From assembly GCA_030584185.1 (NCBI GenBank), contig CP129495.1, forward strand, positions 1,205,628 to 1,269,627: 64,000 bases of DNA, given 5' to 3'. Shown piece by piece: positions 8,779 through 18,248 of the stretch. Source of the DNA: Acidimicrobiia bacterium. GTDB taxonomy: Bacteria > Actinomycetota > Acidimicrobiia > Spongiisociales > UBA11373. The notes beneath the pieces are model-generated. The model was given only the letters and a program-made list of their open reading frames with translations. It did no database searches and was not told the DNA's origin. The position numbers and the translations under genes were made by a program. Each line of letters begins with the position of its first letter. The stretch's first letter is position 1.

Positions 8779-9602
8779 AGCGACACCACCACGTTCTTCC
8801 AGTTGCGGGAGAACACCCACACGCCGAGGGCGAAGGCCAGCAACCCGCTTCCGACGGCTACTCCCACGGACGCCCAGGAGAACAGGTCTCCATAGGCAAA
8901 GGCGCGGAACATCACGATGTGGTGATAGAGAGGGTTGAGGTCGAGGAGCACGCGCCAGCCTTCGGGGATGATCTCTGCGTAATAGAAGGTCGCAGCCATG
9001 TAGGTGGCGAGTTGGGTGAGGACCTTGACCAGGTCGAACACGTCGTAGAAGAGCACAGCCAGTGAGGCCACCACCAGACCGAGGCCGGCGACGAAGAGGA
9101 GCATGGCCGCGATCGACACCGGGACGAACAGGAACGTGATGGGGATCCCGACACCCTGCACCAGTTGGATCAACACCAGCGGCACCAGGCTGATCATGAA
9201 GTTGATGGCAGCGGCGATGGCGGCGGCGAAAGAGAAGACTTCGGGCGGAACGAACACCTTCGCCAGTACGCCGCGGGCGTCGACGATGCCGGAGCCGGCG
9301 GCGCCGATCCCCTGCGCGAAGAAGCCGGCGAGAAGCACCCCCGCCGTCAGATAGACGATGAAAGGCGCCGCCCCTCCGGGCCGGTCGAACAACTGCGAGA
9401 ACACGATCCAGAAGACCGCCACCGTCAGCAATGGGTTGAGAAGCGTCCACCACACCCCCAAGACGGACCGCTTGTAGCGCACGGTCAGGTCGCGGGTGAC
9501 CAGGAGGCGGATCAGGCCTCGGTACTCCCAGAGGTGGCGCAGCTCGGTGAAGGGGGCTCGCCGCTGCGCCGAGTCGTATAGGGCAGCAGATCTCGCGACC
9601 AA
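8775..9602 (-). CDS. wzm: Polysaccharide ABC exporter, permease subunit (Wzm/TagG type)
   Basis: An ABC-2-type membrane permease of 275 residues with about six hydrophobic segments after a cytoplasmic N-terminal helix (LRHLWEYRGLIRLLVTRDL), and the conserved RYKRSVLGVWWTLLNPL entrance to the first segment. It pairs with the overlapping ATPase gene. The start used is TTG 9602; no better codon lies before the conserved region. Upstream on the minus strand, TAGTGT at 9647-9652 could be a -10 box. The context of glycosyltransferases and an epimerase supports a role in exporting a capsule, teichoic-acid-like or other surface glycan. Confidence 0.88.
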   Translation of the reverse strand: MVARSAALYDSAQRRAPFTELRHLWEYRGLIRLLVTRDLTVRYKRSVLGVWWTLLNPLLTVAVFWIVFSQLFDRPGGAAPFIVYLTAGVLLAGFFAQGIGAAGSGIVDARGVLAKVFVPPEVFSFAAAIAAAINFMISLVPLVLIQLVQGVGIPITFLFVPVSIAAMLLFVAGLGLVVASLAVLFYDVFDLVKVLTQLATYMAATFYYAEIIPEGWRVLLDLNPLYHHIVMFRAFAYGDLFSWASVGVAVGSGLLAFALGVWVFSRNWKNVVVSL

Positions 9603-9779
9603 CTCAGCCTCACGATCGGGTGTTCACGCCGGGGGGCGCCCCGCGACACTACTAGGGGTCGGGGGCTTCGAGGCCTCATGCCCAGTCACGGCGGCTTCGG
9701 TGGGCTCTACGCCGGGGTGGGTGGTGGTCTGAAGGGGTGGTGGGGGCGCAAGCGCGACCTGCCTTGTGGCAAGCCCGAT

Positions 9780-10000
9780 TCATTACCGATGCTGTTTCTG
9801 CCCCCATCCCCCTTCGGGGTACTCCCTCCGACGGGGGGAGGAAAGACCGAGCGAAGGGCCGACGGCGACGTTCCCTCCCCCGTAGGGGGAGGTGGCCCAG
9901 AGGGCCGGAGGGGGCAGCACGCGACACAGGTCTGGCGACGTTCCCCCCTGCGGGGGGAGGAGAGACAGGACCGACCTTGCAGTAACCACTCCGGTGGGGG
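9780..10000. repeat. Cluster of palindromic GC-rich repeats in the 9603-10069 intergenic gap
   Basis: The gap between the exporter and the phosphate transporter holds at least three members of the dispersed repeat family described at 32461-33260. They are an inverted (type B) unit near 9795-9843 (ccccttcggggt hairpin then a ccctcc/ggggggagg hairpin), a type A unit near 9871-9917 (cctcccccgtagggggagg plus ggcccagagggcc) and a third partial unit near 9930-9960. No credible gene is seen between 9603 and 10069; short reading frames here are repeat by-products. Confidence 0.75.
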
Positions 10001-10036
10001 GAGGAAAGCACCGCCCGACCCCCGACGCCTCATCTC

Positions 10037-10042
10037 TAGGAT
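10037..10042 (+). promoter_or_regulatory. Possible -10 box for the NptA-like gene
   Basis: TAGGAT lies 27 nt before the ATG at 10070, and a gggggag Shine-Dalgarno sequence lies 3 nt before the ATG. No convincing -35 element was seen. Confidence 0.3.
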
Positions 10043-10069
10043 TGATCGTCGCGTGGGCGACGGGGGAGC

Positions 10070-11209
10070 ATGACCGACGCAACCGATCAGCCGACCCTGC
10101 CGTCCTGGGCGCGAACGGCGCTGGTCGTCGGCCTCCTCTACGCCTTTCTCGCCGGGGTCAAGGCCCTCGAATCCGGCATCGGTGGCCTCGGCGAAGGATT
10201 CACCGATCGCATCTTCGAAGGCGTCTCCAACCCGTTCGCCGGCCTCTTCGTGGGGGTCCTGGGCACGGTGATCGTCCAATCGTCCTCGGTGAGCACCGCC
10301 ACCATCGTCGGCCTGGTCGGTGCCGGCACCCTCTCAGTCGAGGCAGCGGTCCCGATGATCATGGGCGCCAACATCGGCACAACGGTGACCAACACCCTGG
10401 TCTCAATGGGGTACATGCGCGGAGGGCACGAGTTCCGACGGGCCTTCGCCGGGGCCACCATGCACGACTTCTTCAACCTGATCTGTGTAGCCGTCCTGCT
10501 CCCGATCGAGCTCGCCACCGACTTCCTGGCGCGTACCGCCACCTGGCTCACCTCGGTGTTTCGATCCACCTCCGTCGGTGTCATCGGCCACGGCGATAGC
10601 CCCATCAAGGTGGCGGTGGGGAAACCGGCAAAGGTACTGTCCGGGCTGCTCGAGGACATCGGGCTCTCGCCGAGCGCCGTCGGCACCATCCTCCTCGTAG
10701 TCGGCTTGGTGGTCATCCTCGTCTCGCTCGCCGCCATCACCCACAACATGCGGCGACTCATGATGGGCGGCATCGAACGATCCATGAACGCCGTGCTGGC
10801 ACGAGGCGGCGGCCTCGCCGGCATGGCGGTCGGAGTGGTGATGACGGTCGCCGTGCAGAGCTCGAGCATCACCACGTCGATCCTGATTCCCATGATCGCC
10901 GCCGGAGTGCTCACCATCCCCAATGCCTTCCCCATCACCCTCGGCGCCAACCTGGGGACGACGGTGACGGCTCTCCTGGCGTCATTGGCGGCCACTCGCC
11001 CCGAAGGGCTCACCATCGCACTGGTGCACCTCCTGTTCAACGCCGTCGGGGTACTCATCGTGTACCCGGTGGCCCGAATGCGGCGGATACCGATCGCCCT
11101 GGCCGAGGGCCTGGCGCGCGCCGCCGACGAACGCAGATCCCTCGTATTCCTCTACGTGGTGGGAGGATTCGTCGTCGTACCTCTGCTCGGTGTGCTACTT
11201 CTTCGTTGA
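10070..11209 (+). CDS. Na+/phosphate cotransporter family protein (NptA/PF02690 type)
   Basis: A 379-residue membrane protein that probably takes up phosphate with sodium. It shows the internal duplication typical of the family: two QSSS motifs (VIVQSSSVST and VAVQSSSITT), each followed by a GANIGTTVT or GANLGTTVT motif, in two sets of hydrophobic segments. Unlike many family members it has no C-terminal PhoU domain; that function is encoded by the next gene 13 bp downstream. ATG 10070 has a gggggag Shine-Dalgarno sequence. The two genes form one operon. Confidence 0.9.
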   Translation: MTDATDQPTLPSWARTALVVGLLYAFLAGVKALESGIGGLGEGFTDRIFEGVSNPFAGLFVGVLGTVIVQSSSVSTATIVGLVGAGTLSVEAAVPMIMGANIGTTVTNTLVSMGYMRGGHEFRRAFAGATMHDFFNLICVAVLLPIELATDFLARTATWLTSVFRSTSVGVIGHGDSPIKVAVGKPAKVLSGLLEDIGLSPSAVGTILLVVGLVVILVSLAAITHNMRRLMMGGIERSMNAVLARGGGLAGMAVGVVMTVAVQSSSITTSILIPMIAAGVLTIPNAFPITLGANLGTTVTALLASLAATRPEGLTIALVHLLFNAVGVLIVYPVARMRRIPIALAEGLARAADERRSLVFLYVVGGFVVVPLLGVLLLR

Positions 11210-11222
11210 GAGGAGACGGACC

Positions 11223-11897
11223 ATGGTGCTGGAACTGTTCAAGGGCGGGGGCGACGAAGGCCTAGCCGTCACGTCGGCCCGCATCGCCGAGATGCTGGTC
11301 GACTGCAGGCACACCTTCGACCTGGCGTTCGGCGCCCTCCTCGACGGGGTGGAGCCGGCGAGCGTGGGGAAGGAGGTTCGCAAGACCGACGTGGGGGTCA
11401 ACAAGGCCGAACGCGCCGTCAGGCGCGAGCTCCTGGTACATGTGAGCGTGCGGGGGACGACCGCCAACATCCCGATGGTGTTGGCGTCGATGAGCGTGGT
11501 AAAGGATGCCGAGCGAATTGGCGACTACGCCAAGAACATCTGGGACCTCGCCGCAGAAGGGATCGACCTCTCCGACGCTCCCGACCGTGAGGTCCTCTCC
11601 GGATGGCGGGATCGGGTCTCGGCGGCCATCGGCGAGGTATCTCGCGCCTTCGTGGAGCGCGACACGGAGTCGGCCCACCGGCTACTCAAGGAGTTCGACG
11701 GACTCCTCGACGAGTGTGACCAGATCATCTCGGCCCAGATCAACTCGACCGGATCACCCAGGGACGCCGTGCCACGCGCCCTGCTGTTCCGCTATGTGAA
11801 GAGGATCGTCGCCCATCTGATGAATGTGCTCACCTCGTTGGTGATGCCGCTCGACCGCCTCGACTACTACGACGAGAAGAAGGCCGACCGGGACTGA
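11223..11897 (+). CDS. PhoU-like protein paired with the NptA-like transporter
   Basis: 224 residues, predicted all-helical, with the PhoU-type pattern VxxxERIGDYAKNIWDLA around residue 100, which in PhoU binds metal through Glu and Asp. It probably restrains the transporter when phosphate is plentiful. The reading frame opens at 11190, overlapping the transporter, but ATG 11223 follows a strong gagaggag Shine-Dalgarno sequence and is preferred. The middle (LLVHVSVRG) and the C-terminal half (LFRYVKRIVAHLMNV) also fit the family. Confident at the family level. Confidence 0.85.
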   Translation: MVLELFKGGGDEGLAVTSARIAEMLVDCRHTFDLAFGALLDGVEPASVGKEVRKTDVGVNKAERAVRRELLVHVSVRGTTANIPMVLASMSVVKDAERIGDYAKNIWDLAAEGIDLSDAPDREVLSGWRDRVSAAIGEVSRAFVERDTESAHRLLKEFDGLLDECDQIISAQINSTGSPRDAVPRALLFRYVKRIVAHLMNVLTSLVMPLDRLDYYDEKKADRD

Positions 11898-11904
11898 ACG
11901 CGGC

Positions 11905-11945
11905 GTTTCCTCCCCGACGGGGGAACGCGCGACATTGGCCTGGCG
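11905..11945. repeat. Partial copy of the dispersed palindromic repeat
   Basis: The short piece gtttcctccccgacggggga, continuing to cgcgcgacattggcctggcgac, matches the first hairpin and flank of the repeat family between two convergent genes. It may serve as a bidirectional terminator. Confidence 0.45.
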
Positions 11946-11952
11946 ACAATCC

Positions 11953-13554
11953 CTACAGCCTGCGTTCCGACCGGCTCCAGTGGATCACCGGCCTAACCAC
12001 CACCCGGGCCGGCTCGCCGGGAGACTGCGGCTGCACCACACCGGTGGCAGCGATCAGGTCCTCCACCCGACGCTCCCAAGAGTGCTCCTCCAGGGCCCGA
12101 CTCCGATCGGGCCGAGGCGCCGAAAGGGCAGACTCCACCGCGACCAGGAACTCCGCCGAGCGATACACCCCGTCCATCCCGTCCAGGGAGCGCAGGGGTG
12201 GCGCCGCCACCGGCACTCCGCACGCCAGGTACTCGAACACCTTCAGGGGGCTCACCGCGTGCGTGGTTGGCGAGACAACGAACGGAAGCAGGCCCACGTC
12301 GAACCGGCACACGTAGGCGGGCAGATCCGCCTGCGCCTTGAGCCCGAGGAGATGGACGTTCCCCGGCAGCGGCCGCCGCCGCGCCGGCGGATCGCCGATC
12401 AGCACCACTCGACCCTCGGGCCACCTCTCGGCCACCGCCGCCACCGCCTCCCAGTCGAGCCAGTCCCCGTAGAGCGAGCCGTGATAACCGAACAGCGGCC
12501 CATCCCCGCGGGGGAGATCCTCGGGAGCCGGCCCCGGCTCGACACCGAACACGTCGGCGTTGACCGCGTTGGGGATCACCACCGTCTCCCGACCAACCGC
12601 AGCCGCCACCGGCATCAGATCGGGGGCGGAGACGACCACGGAGTCCGCCTGGCGCAGGAACCTCTCCTCCACATCGCGCCGGTACCAGTCGCCGCCCAGG
12701 GCCGGGTCCGACCACAGGTCGATGACGTCGTAACACACGGACCATCCTTCCAGTGGCGCCGCCACCGCATCCAGGTAGGCGGGCGCAGGGACCTCCACCA
12801 GGATCAGACCCCCCCGGGCGGCGCGCGCCAACAGGGTCGGCAGGTGCACCTGATCGGCGCGCTGCTGCTCCAGGCGCAGATGGACGAACCGGAGTCCGAG
12901 ATCGACCGACTCGTGGGTGCCTGCCAGGGCGACGAACACCACGTGGAAGCCGCGCCGGAGCGCCTCGAGGGCGATCTGGGCGCCACGCCCGCCGCCACCC
13001 ACGTCGTGGATCGGCACCGCCGCCAGCACCACCACCACCGGCACCTCGATGGGGTCATGGCGTCGGGGATCGACCTCGGCCGACACCTCGGGAATCAGCG
13101 CCAGCCGATGCCCGGCGCCGGCCATCCGGTGCCACAGCCCGGTCAGGTCGTCGCCTTCCCCGGCGCCGACGTCGGCCATCACCTCGGCGGAGACCAGGGC
13201 GGCACTCGGCTGCAGGGAGGGCTCCACGCGGCGCCGCCCCACCAGACGGGGCCTGTCGGTGAGAGCGGCGAACGCTGCCGAGGCGCCGCTCGCGGCTATC
13301 GCCCGTCGCAGGGCGGGCAGCCGGGAGGCATCGCCGAGAGCCACCGGATCCCCCCGGGGAGCACCACCTCCCGGCAGCGCGCCGACGCGATAGGTGTCGG
13401 GCGTGGTCGCCAGCCACCGCCGCACCTCCCGGTCTGACGAGACGAACACGTCGACGTTGCTGCGCACCTGGCGCGAGTGCTGATGCAGCCGGTAGCGGGC
13501 CATGATCCGATCGGGCACCAGCGGACGGATCAGCCGCTTCAGCCACATGGGCAT
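11953..13554 (-). CDS. Glycosyltransferase, GT4-like GT-B fold, with extra N-terminal region
   Basis: 533 residues starting at ATG 13554, which overlaps the upstream stop as TGATG; the longer open frame is upstream-gene sequence read out of frame. The C-terminal two-thirds is a GT-B glycosyltransferase: VVIPNAVNADVF before the nucleotide-binding domain, GYHGSLYGDWLDWE, and the donor-binding HAVSPLKVFEYLACGVPV, whose E-x7-E-like element binds the nucleotide sugar. The first 150 residues (WLKRLIRPLVPDR...) lack a recognised domain. It is the last gene of a three-gene glycosyltransferase operon. Donor and acceptor cannot be told from sequence. Confidence 0.85.
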   Translation of the reverse strand: MPMWLKRLIRPLVPDRIMARYRLHQHSRQVRSNVDVFVSSDREVRRWLATTPDTYRVGALPGGGAPRGDPVALGDASRLPALRRAIAASGASAAFAALTDRPRLVGRRRVEPSLQPSAALVSAEVMADVGAGEGDDLTGLWHRMAGAGHRLALIPEVSAEVDPRRHDPIEVPVVVVLAAVPIHDVGGGGRGAQIALEALRRGFHVVFVALAGTHESVDLGLRFVHLRLEQQRADQVHLPTLLARAARGGLILVEVPAPAYLDAVAAPLEGWSVCYDVIDLWSDPALGGDWYRRDVEERFLRQADSVVVSAPDLMPVAAAVGRETVVIPNAVNADVFGVEPGPAPEDLPRGDGPLFGYHGSLYGDWLDWEAVAAVAERWPEGRVVLIGDPPARRRPLPGNVHLLGLKAQADLPAYVCRFDVGLLPFVVSPTTHAVSPLKVFEYLACGVPVAAPPLRSLDGMDGVYRSAEFLVAVESALSAPRPDRSRALEEHSWERRVEDLIAATGVVQPQSPGEPARVVVRPVIHWSRSERRL

Positions 13555-16118
13555 CACCGCACCGCCCAGTCGGGGATCCGCCCCGCCTCCTCGGGCCGAT
13601 GGCGGACCACGGTCATCCCCTCCGGCACCACCCCCGGATCCACCATCCACTCGGGATCGGGACAGGAGCCGACGGCCAGGTCGCCGGCGGGGAGCCCATC
13701 CGGGAGTGTCCACGGGCCGGATCCGGGATCGACCACCGCCCACCGCCGCCACACCGGGATCCCCGCAGCCACCCGGCAGGCGGCGCCGGGTGCTGATTCC
13801 AGGGCGTCGGCCACCCGCACCAGGTCGGCGACGGTGACGCTCCGGCCCCGGACGTCGGCCAGGTACTTTCCCCTACTGCCGGTCACCGCGGCGCACAGCC
13901 CGGCCGTGGCGTCGACCGGCACCACTTCGGCGGAAGCCCCACCGTCGATCCGGGTGCCGCCGTCGGTCAGCAGCACCAGCAGCGGATACCACTCGGCCTT
14001 CAGCCGCTCCAACTCCGAGCGGCGGTACTGGGCTGGGTGACGGGCGATGATCCTCCCCGCCGCCTCCTCGAAGTCTGCCTCGCTCTCCACCGACATCGAC
14101 ACCCCGTGCTTGCGGTACCGGTAGAGCGGCCGGGGCACCCGCACCTGGCCCCACCCGGCGGCGTCGAGCCGCATCCACATGTCCCAGTCCTCGTGCCCCT
14201 TGCGCATGGTCTCGTCGTACCCCCCGGCCGACTCCCAGGCGGCCCGGCGCATCAGCACGCACTGCAGCACACCGTTGGAGAGGCGCTGCCAGAAGGGATT
14301 GAAGGGACGGGTCGCCCACATTCCGTACACGTCGCCGAACAGCACCGCCCAGCAGTGGGCGAAGCCGGCTCCGGGGTCGCCCTCGATGGCGGAGAGCAGG
14401 GTGGACACGTACTCGGGCAGCAGCTCGTCGTCGGCGTCGAGGGTCACCAAGAACTCACCCCTGGCCGCAGAGATCCCGGCGTTGCGCGCCCCGGGCAGCC
14501 CCCGGTTCTCCTGTCGCAGCAGCCGGATGCGGGGCCACTCTCCGAGGCGGTCCAGCACCGCAACGGTCTCCTCATCGGTGGAGCCGTCGTCGACGAGGAC
14601 GATCTCCCACGACTCGAAGTCCTGTTCGAACACGCTGCGCACCGCCCCCTCCACCCACCGGCCCTGCTCGAAGCAGGGGATGACGACGCTCACCCGCGGG
14701 GTCTCCACATCGGGGAACTCCCCGGCCGCAACGCGCCGCTCCAGACGCCGCCACTCCCGCTCCCGCTCCCGCCGCTCCTTCTCGGCAGGCCAGGAGGCGG
14801 CGCTGCGGTACCGCTCCTTGATCCGCCGCGGGACCACCCACACGGCGAGCCGGGCGAGAGGCGCCGGCAGGATCCTCAACAGCCGGCGAGCCACGCCGGC
14901 CCCGCGCGGCGGTGGGGGCTCCAGCAGGCCTGCGACGCCCTGCACGGCCGCCGTGGCCAGGCCGGCCTGGCTCTGGTGATGACGCGGCGCCGGGAGCCGG
15001 CCCCGGTAGGCCTCGACCGGGTCCCCCACGGCCGGCGCCGCAGCGGCAGCGAGACGACCGAGGCGTTCCAGGTCGTCGGCGGCGGCCCGCAGCGCCGCCT
15101 CCAGGCCCCGCACAGTGCCGTCGTACTTGGCTACGCCCACCGCTTCGTCGAGCCCCGCAAAGGCCGGGATCTCCGGGGCGATCACCGGCAGGCCGGCCCG
15201 GCGGACCTCGTGCAGGGCGGCGCAGAACGTCTCGAACCGGCTGGGCACGATCACCGCCCAGGCCGTGGCCATCGACTCCAGGGCCCGACGCCGGGGGAGC
15301 GCCCCCTCGAACCTCACTCCGCTCCGCAGGCGATCCGGTATCCGGTCGATGAGCATCTCGACCATCGACCGGTTCTCGGTGGCCGACCAGCCGTCCCCCC
15401 CGATGAAGCGCACCCGAACCCCGTCCATGTCGTCGAACAGTGGGAGCGCCGCCTCGAGGGCGTCGTGAGAGCCCTTGACCTCGCTCAGCCGCCCGTACAC
15501 GACGAACTCGGGGGCCGGCGCCGGAGACCAACGCACCGGCGACACCACCGGCACCGGCGGCGGACCGACCACGATGCGCACCGCCTCGATCCCGTAGCGT
15601 TCTCGGGCCCACCCGGCCAAGGCGGCCGAAGGGGCGATGACGACGTCCGCCATCCCGAACACCGTCCGCTCCATCTCGGCGAGCGAATCCAACGGGGGCG
15701 GCAGTGCACCCATCGCCGCCCCCATCGCCTCCACCGGGCCGTGCAGGCGGACCCCGATACGGATGTTCTCCATGCCCAGCTCGTTGCGATGGGTGAGAGC
15801 CCACCAGGCGGGAACGTCGAAGTCGGGGAACTCGACCAGGGAGGGAGGCTCGCCCTCACCGAGCAGGGTCGCCAGGGCCTCGGCGAGCAGCCGGGACCGC
15901 TCCACGTACCACCGCAGGGATCCATCCGGCTCCGGGAGGTCGACGACGCTCAGCTCGAACCTGTCATCTCGGACCTGACCGGCGCCGGGAGCACCGAGCA
16001 GGACCTGCACCCGGTTGCCGGCCGCCGCCAGGCGCGCCGCCACCTCCGCCACCACGACGCCCGCCCCTCCCGGGTACGCGGGCTCCAGCTCGGAGGTCAC
16101 GAACACGAAACGCGACAT
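13554..16118 (-). CDS. Bifunctional glycosyltransferase: GT4-like (GT-B) plus GT2 (GT-A)
   Basis: 854 residues with two catalytic modules. Residues 1-370 form a GT-B enzyme (FVFVTSELEPAYPGGAGVVV at the N-terminus; GRLSEVKGSHDALEAA and VIVPSRFETFCAALHEVRRA in the donor domain). After a basic linker (RIKERYRSAASW), residues about 480-750 form a GT2 domain with VSVVIPCFEQGRWVE, VLVDDGSTDEE, LDADDE and GHEDWDMWMRL. The remaining 100 residues are a small alpha/beta tail. Two linked activities suggest consecutive sugar additions to one acceptor. ATG 16118 overlaps the upstream stop (TGATG), so translation is coupled. Confidence 0.88.
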   Translation of the reverse strand: MSRFVFVTSELEPAYPGGAGVVVAEVAARLAAAGNRVQVLLGAPGAGQVRDDRFELSVVDLPEPDGSLRWYVERSRLLAEALATLLGEGEPPSLVEFPDFDVPAWWALTHRNELGMENIRIGVRLHGPVEAMGAAMGALPPPLDSLAEMERTVFGMADVVIAPSAALAGWARERYGIEAVRIVVGPPPVPVVSPVRWSPAPAPEFVVYGRLSEVKGSHDALEAALPLFDDMDGVRVRFIGGDGWSATENRSMVEMLIDRIPDRLRSGVRFEGALPRRRALESMATAWAVIVPSRFETFCAALHEVRRAGLPVIAPEIPAFAGLDEAVGVAKYDGTVRGLEAALRAAADDLERLGRLAAAAAPAVGDPVEAYRGRLPAPRHHQSQAGLATAAVQGVAGLLEPPPPRGAGVARRLLRILPAPLARLAVWVVPRRIKERYRSAASWPAEKERREREREWRRLERRVAAGEFPDVETPRVSVVIPCFEQGRWVEGAVRSVFEQDFESWEIVLVDDGSTDEETVAVLDRLGEWPRIRLLRQENRGLPGARNAGISAARGEFLVTLDADDELLPEYVSTLLSAIEGDPGAGFAHCWAVLFGDVYGMWATRPFNPFWQRLSNGVLQCVLMRRAAWESAGGYDETMRKGHEDWDMWMRLDAAGWGQVRVPRPLYRYRKHGVSMSVESEADFEEAAGRIIARHPAQYRRSELERLKAEWYPLLVLLTDGGTRIDGGASAEVVPVDATAGLCAAVTGSRGKYLADVRGRSVTVADLVRVADALESAPGAACRVAAGIPVWRRWAVVDPGSGPWTLPDGLPAGDLAVGSCPDPEWMVDPGVVPEGMTVVRHRPEEAGRIPDWAVR

Positions 16119-17404
16119 CAGGGCACCCTCCTCGACCCCTGTCGGTCCAACCGCTCCAGCAGCGGGGCGATCCTCTCGTCCCAGGAGGCGCCGGCGGCGG
16201 CGGCGCGCAGGGCCGCCCGCCCGTCGTCGTCGACCTCCAGTGCCGTGTGCAAGGCGGCGGCGAAGGCGACCGGATCGGCAGCCACCGCAACCCCCGGAAC
16301 CCCTTCGCAGGCGGGGAGTGGTGTCGACACGACGGGTACCCCGGCGGCGAGGAGCTCGAACAGCTTCAGGGGACTCACCCCTCGGGTCATGTCGTCGACC
16401 ACGAACCAGATGGCACCCACGTCGAAGGCGGCCACATAGGCAGGGATCGCATCGCTCGGCCTCTCACCCAGCGACACCACGTTGCGCGGCATGGCATCGA
16501 GATCCGACCGCACCTCCGGGGACACCGGACCCACCAGCACCAACCACCAGTCGGGGTTGTCGGCGGCGACCGCCGCCAGCAGGTCGAAGTCGAACCAGCG
16601 GGCGACGGCGCCGTGATACCCGATGATCGGTGCCGTGTCGGGAAGGTCCGGTGGACGCTGCGTGTGTGCAGCGAAGCGATGCAACTCGACGCCGTTCTCG
16701 ACGAGCAGGATGTCGTCGCGCTCGGCGCCATGGCGGTCGGCCAGCACCGGCGACGAGGCGATGACGACGTCGGCAGTCTCCATGACAGCAGGATGATGGG
16801 ACCGCACCCGGCTCGGTTCCGGCATGCCGACCTCGTCGGCGTCGTAGATGGACAGGTCGTCGAGCACGTCGTAGACGATCACGGGATCATGGAACCGCGA
16901 GAAGAGATCCCGGAGCGGGGCGAAGTGGGTGTAGAGGATGGTGTGACCGGCCGGAACCTCGTCCAGGGACGGCACGATGGTCACACCGTCGGCGACTCGC
17001 CTCCGGGACTCCCGGGGATCGACGAAGAACACCGGATGGCCCGCCCGGGCGAAGGCGGCCAGCAGGTACTGCGGACGCTGGCGCATCACGTCCCACCTCG
17101 CCCAGGTGGGGAGGTACACGACGGGACGCAACGAACCGGATGCGGGGGGCGGGCCGCCGGGCGCGCCCGTCATCTGACGGCGCAGCCGTCGCATCCCCGG
17201 AACCCGGCGCAGGGAGCGCCGCAACGGCCCCGGAAGCCGGTATGCCAGGCGAGCGAACCTTCGCCCGATTCCACTCACCGGCCACCGCGTCGGCGTCTGC
17301 GGCTCGGCGAACCACCGACGGCCGGGAGGAATCGCCCCCGCCAACGGCTCGGGCACGGGTGCGATAGGTGGGGGGTCAAGCCGGTTTCGGCCACGCCGGG
17401 ACAA
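16118..17404 (-). CDS. Glycosyltransferase, GT-B fold (WDxxxQRPQ type)
   Basis: A 428-residue glycosyltransferase. The N-terminal domain holds WARWDVMRQRPQYLLAAFA, typical of a large bacterial surface-glycan family, and the C-terminal domain holds IIGYHGAVARWFDFDLL and the donor-site TRGVSPLKLFELLAAGVPV. It resembles the last gene of this operon in its C-terminal half. The start is uncertain: the longest frame opens with TTG at 17404, and the first 90 residues are proline- and arginine-rich and not conserved-looking, so a later start (GTG at residue 17 or ATG at residue 78) is possible. First gene of the three-gene operon. Confidence 0.82.
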   Translation of the reverse strand: MSRRGRNRLDPPPIAPVPEPLAGAIPPGRRWFAEPQTPTRWPVSGIGRRFARLAYRLPGPLRRSLRRVPGMRRLRRQMTGAPGGPPPASGSLRPVVYLPTWARWDVMRQRPQYLLAAFARAGHPVFFVDPRESRRRVADGVTIVPSLDEVPAGHTILYTHFAPLRDLFSRFHDPVIVYDVLDDLSIYDADEVGMPEPSRVRSHHPAVMETADVVIASSPVLADRHGAERDDILLVENGVELHRFAAHTQRPPDLPDTAPIIGYHGAVARWFDFDLLAAVAADNPDWWLVLVGPVSPEVRSDLDAMPRNVVSLGERPSDAIPAYVAAFDVGAIWFVVDDMTRGVSPLKLFELLAAGVPVVSTPLPACEGVPGVAVAADPVAFAAALHTALEVDDDGRAALRAAAAGASWDERIAPLLERLDRQGSRRVP

Positions 17405-17452
17405 TACCGGTGAGTGGGGGTAGCGCCGGGGAGTCCACTAAACCACCGGGCA

Positions 17453-17644
17453 ATGGCGCCCGATGATCCCCACATGCTCGTCTGCGCCAACTGTGCACGG
17501 CCGATCCGGTTCCAGGGGGCCGGATGGGGTCATGTGGACCCGGCAAGCCGCTGCACCAGCCCCAAGGTCGCCTGGCCGCCGCCGACGAGCGGTGACGACG
17601 AGCCGGATCGGCGTCAGTCCCCCTCTTCCCGCCGCTCCTCGTAG
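17453..17644 (+). CDS. Possible small zinc-binding protein
   Basis: A 63-residue reading frame with CANCARP, a GWGHV segment and a further Cys (RCTS), the layout C-x2-C...H...C seen in small actinobacterial zinc-ribbon proteins. The C-terminal half is Pro/Ser-rich and low in information. It overlaps the 3' end of the convergent GNAT gene by 31 bp. No good Shine-Dalgarno sequence or -10 box was found; ATG 17474 is an alternative start. Codon use alone does not settle it, so treat as tentative. Confidence 0.35.
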   Translation: MAPDDPHMLVCANCARPIRFQGAGWGHVDPASRCTSPKVAWPPPTSGDDEPDRRQSPSSRRSS

Positions 17645-18111
17645 GGCTCGAATCCGGCCCACTGGTAGGTGAGCAGCCCGCGTGGATGCTCCCGGCTCGA
17701 CGATCGCACCCACACCCGATCCGGTTCATGGTCCCAGGCGGTCTCGACCGCCGACGCCAGCAGCATCTTGCCCAGGCCCCGCCCGATGAACTCGGGAGCC
17801 AGGCCGAAGCGGGCGAGCTCGACCTCGCCGACGGCGCGGCGATCCAACTCGAAGAACCCGGCCGGGACCCCTCCGATGAAGAGCACGAACACCTCCACCG
17901 CAGGATCGGCAAGCCTTTCGATCAGTTCGGCGTCGGACCTGGTGTCGAGCCCGGGCCAGCCCCAGCCGTCTCCCACCGTGGCGTGCAGATACCGGTAGAA
18001 GCGCGGGTCGGGCTCCTCGAGGCGGAGCAGCATCCCCGACCGGTGCGGCCGGGTAAAGGTCAGAGACGGACGAGAACGCATCTCCAGGTAGGTGGTGATC
18101 ACCTCTGCCAT
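17614..18111 (-). CDS. GNAT family N-acetyltransferase
   Basis: 165 residues. The GNAT acetyl-CoA motif is seen as FGLAPEFIGRGLGKMLL (the Q/RxxGxG/A type P-loop, here IGRGLG), preceded by a beta strand (VFVLFIGGVPAGFFEL) and followed by the C-terminal YQWAGFEPYEE. It transfers acetyl from acetyl-CoA to an amine of unknown substrate. The frame extends upstream to a TTG at 18156, but ATG 18111 (MAEVITTYLEM) starts the conserved part. The neighbours give no substrate hint. Confidence 0.8.
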   Translation of the reverse strand: MAEVITTYLEMRSRPSLTFTRPHRSGMLLRLEEPDPRFYRYLHATVGDGWGWPGLDTRSDAELIERLADPAVEVFVLFIGGVPAGFFELDRRAVGEVELARFGLAPEFIGRGLGKMLLASAVETAWDHEPDRVWVRSSSREHPRGLLTYQWAGFEPYEERREEGD

Positions 18112-18248
18112 CGGGCCTCCGGGGCCAAGTGTGGCCCGCCCCGGGGCAATGCTCAACCGGAACCCCGGCGCGGCGGGCCGATCTCTATGATCCCGTCTCC
18201 ATCAATACGACCCGTTCGGGGCGGCGGGCCTGCACCCAAAGGAGGGCC

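Noticed and set aside
8779-9453. 472-residue version of the ABC ATPase
   Set aside because: The extra N-terminal part is the permease gene read out of frame; GTG 8778 overlaps the permease stop.
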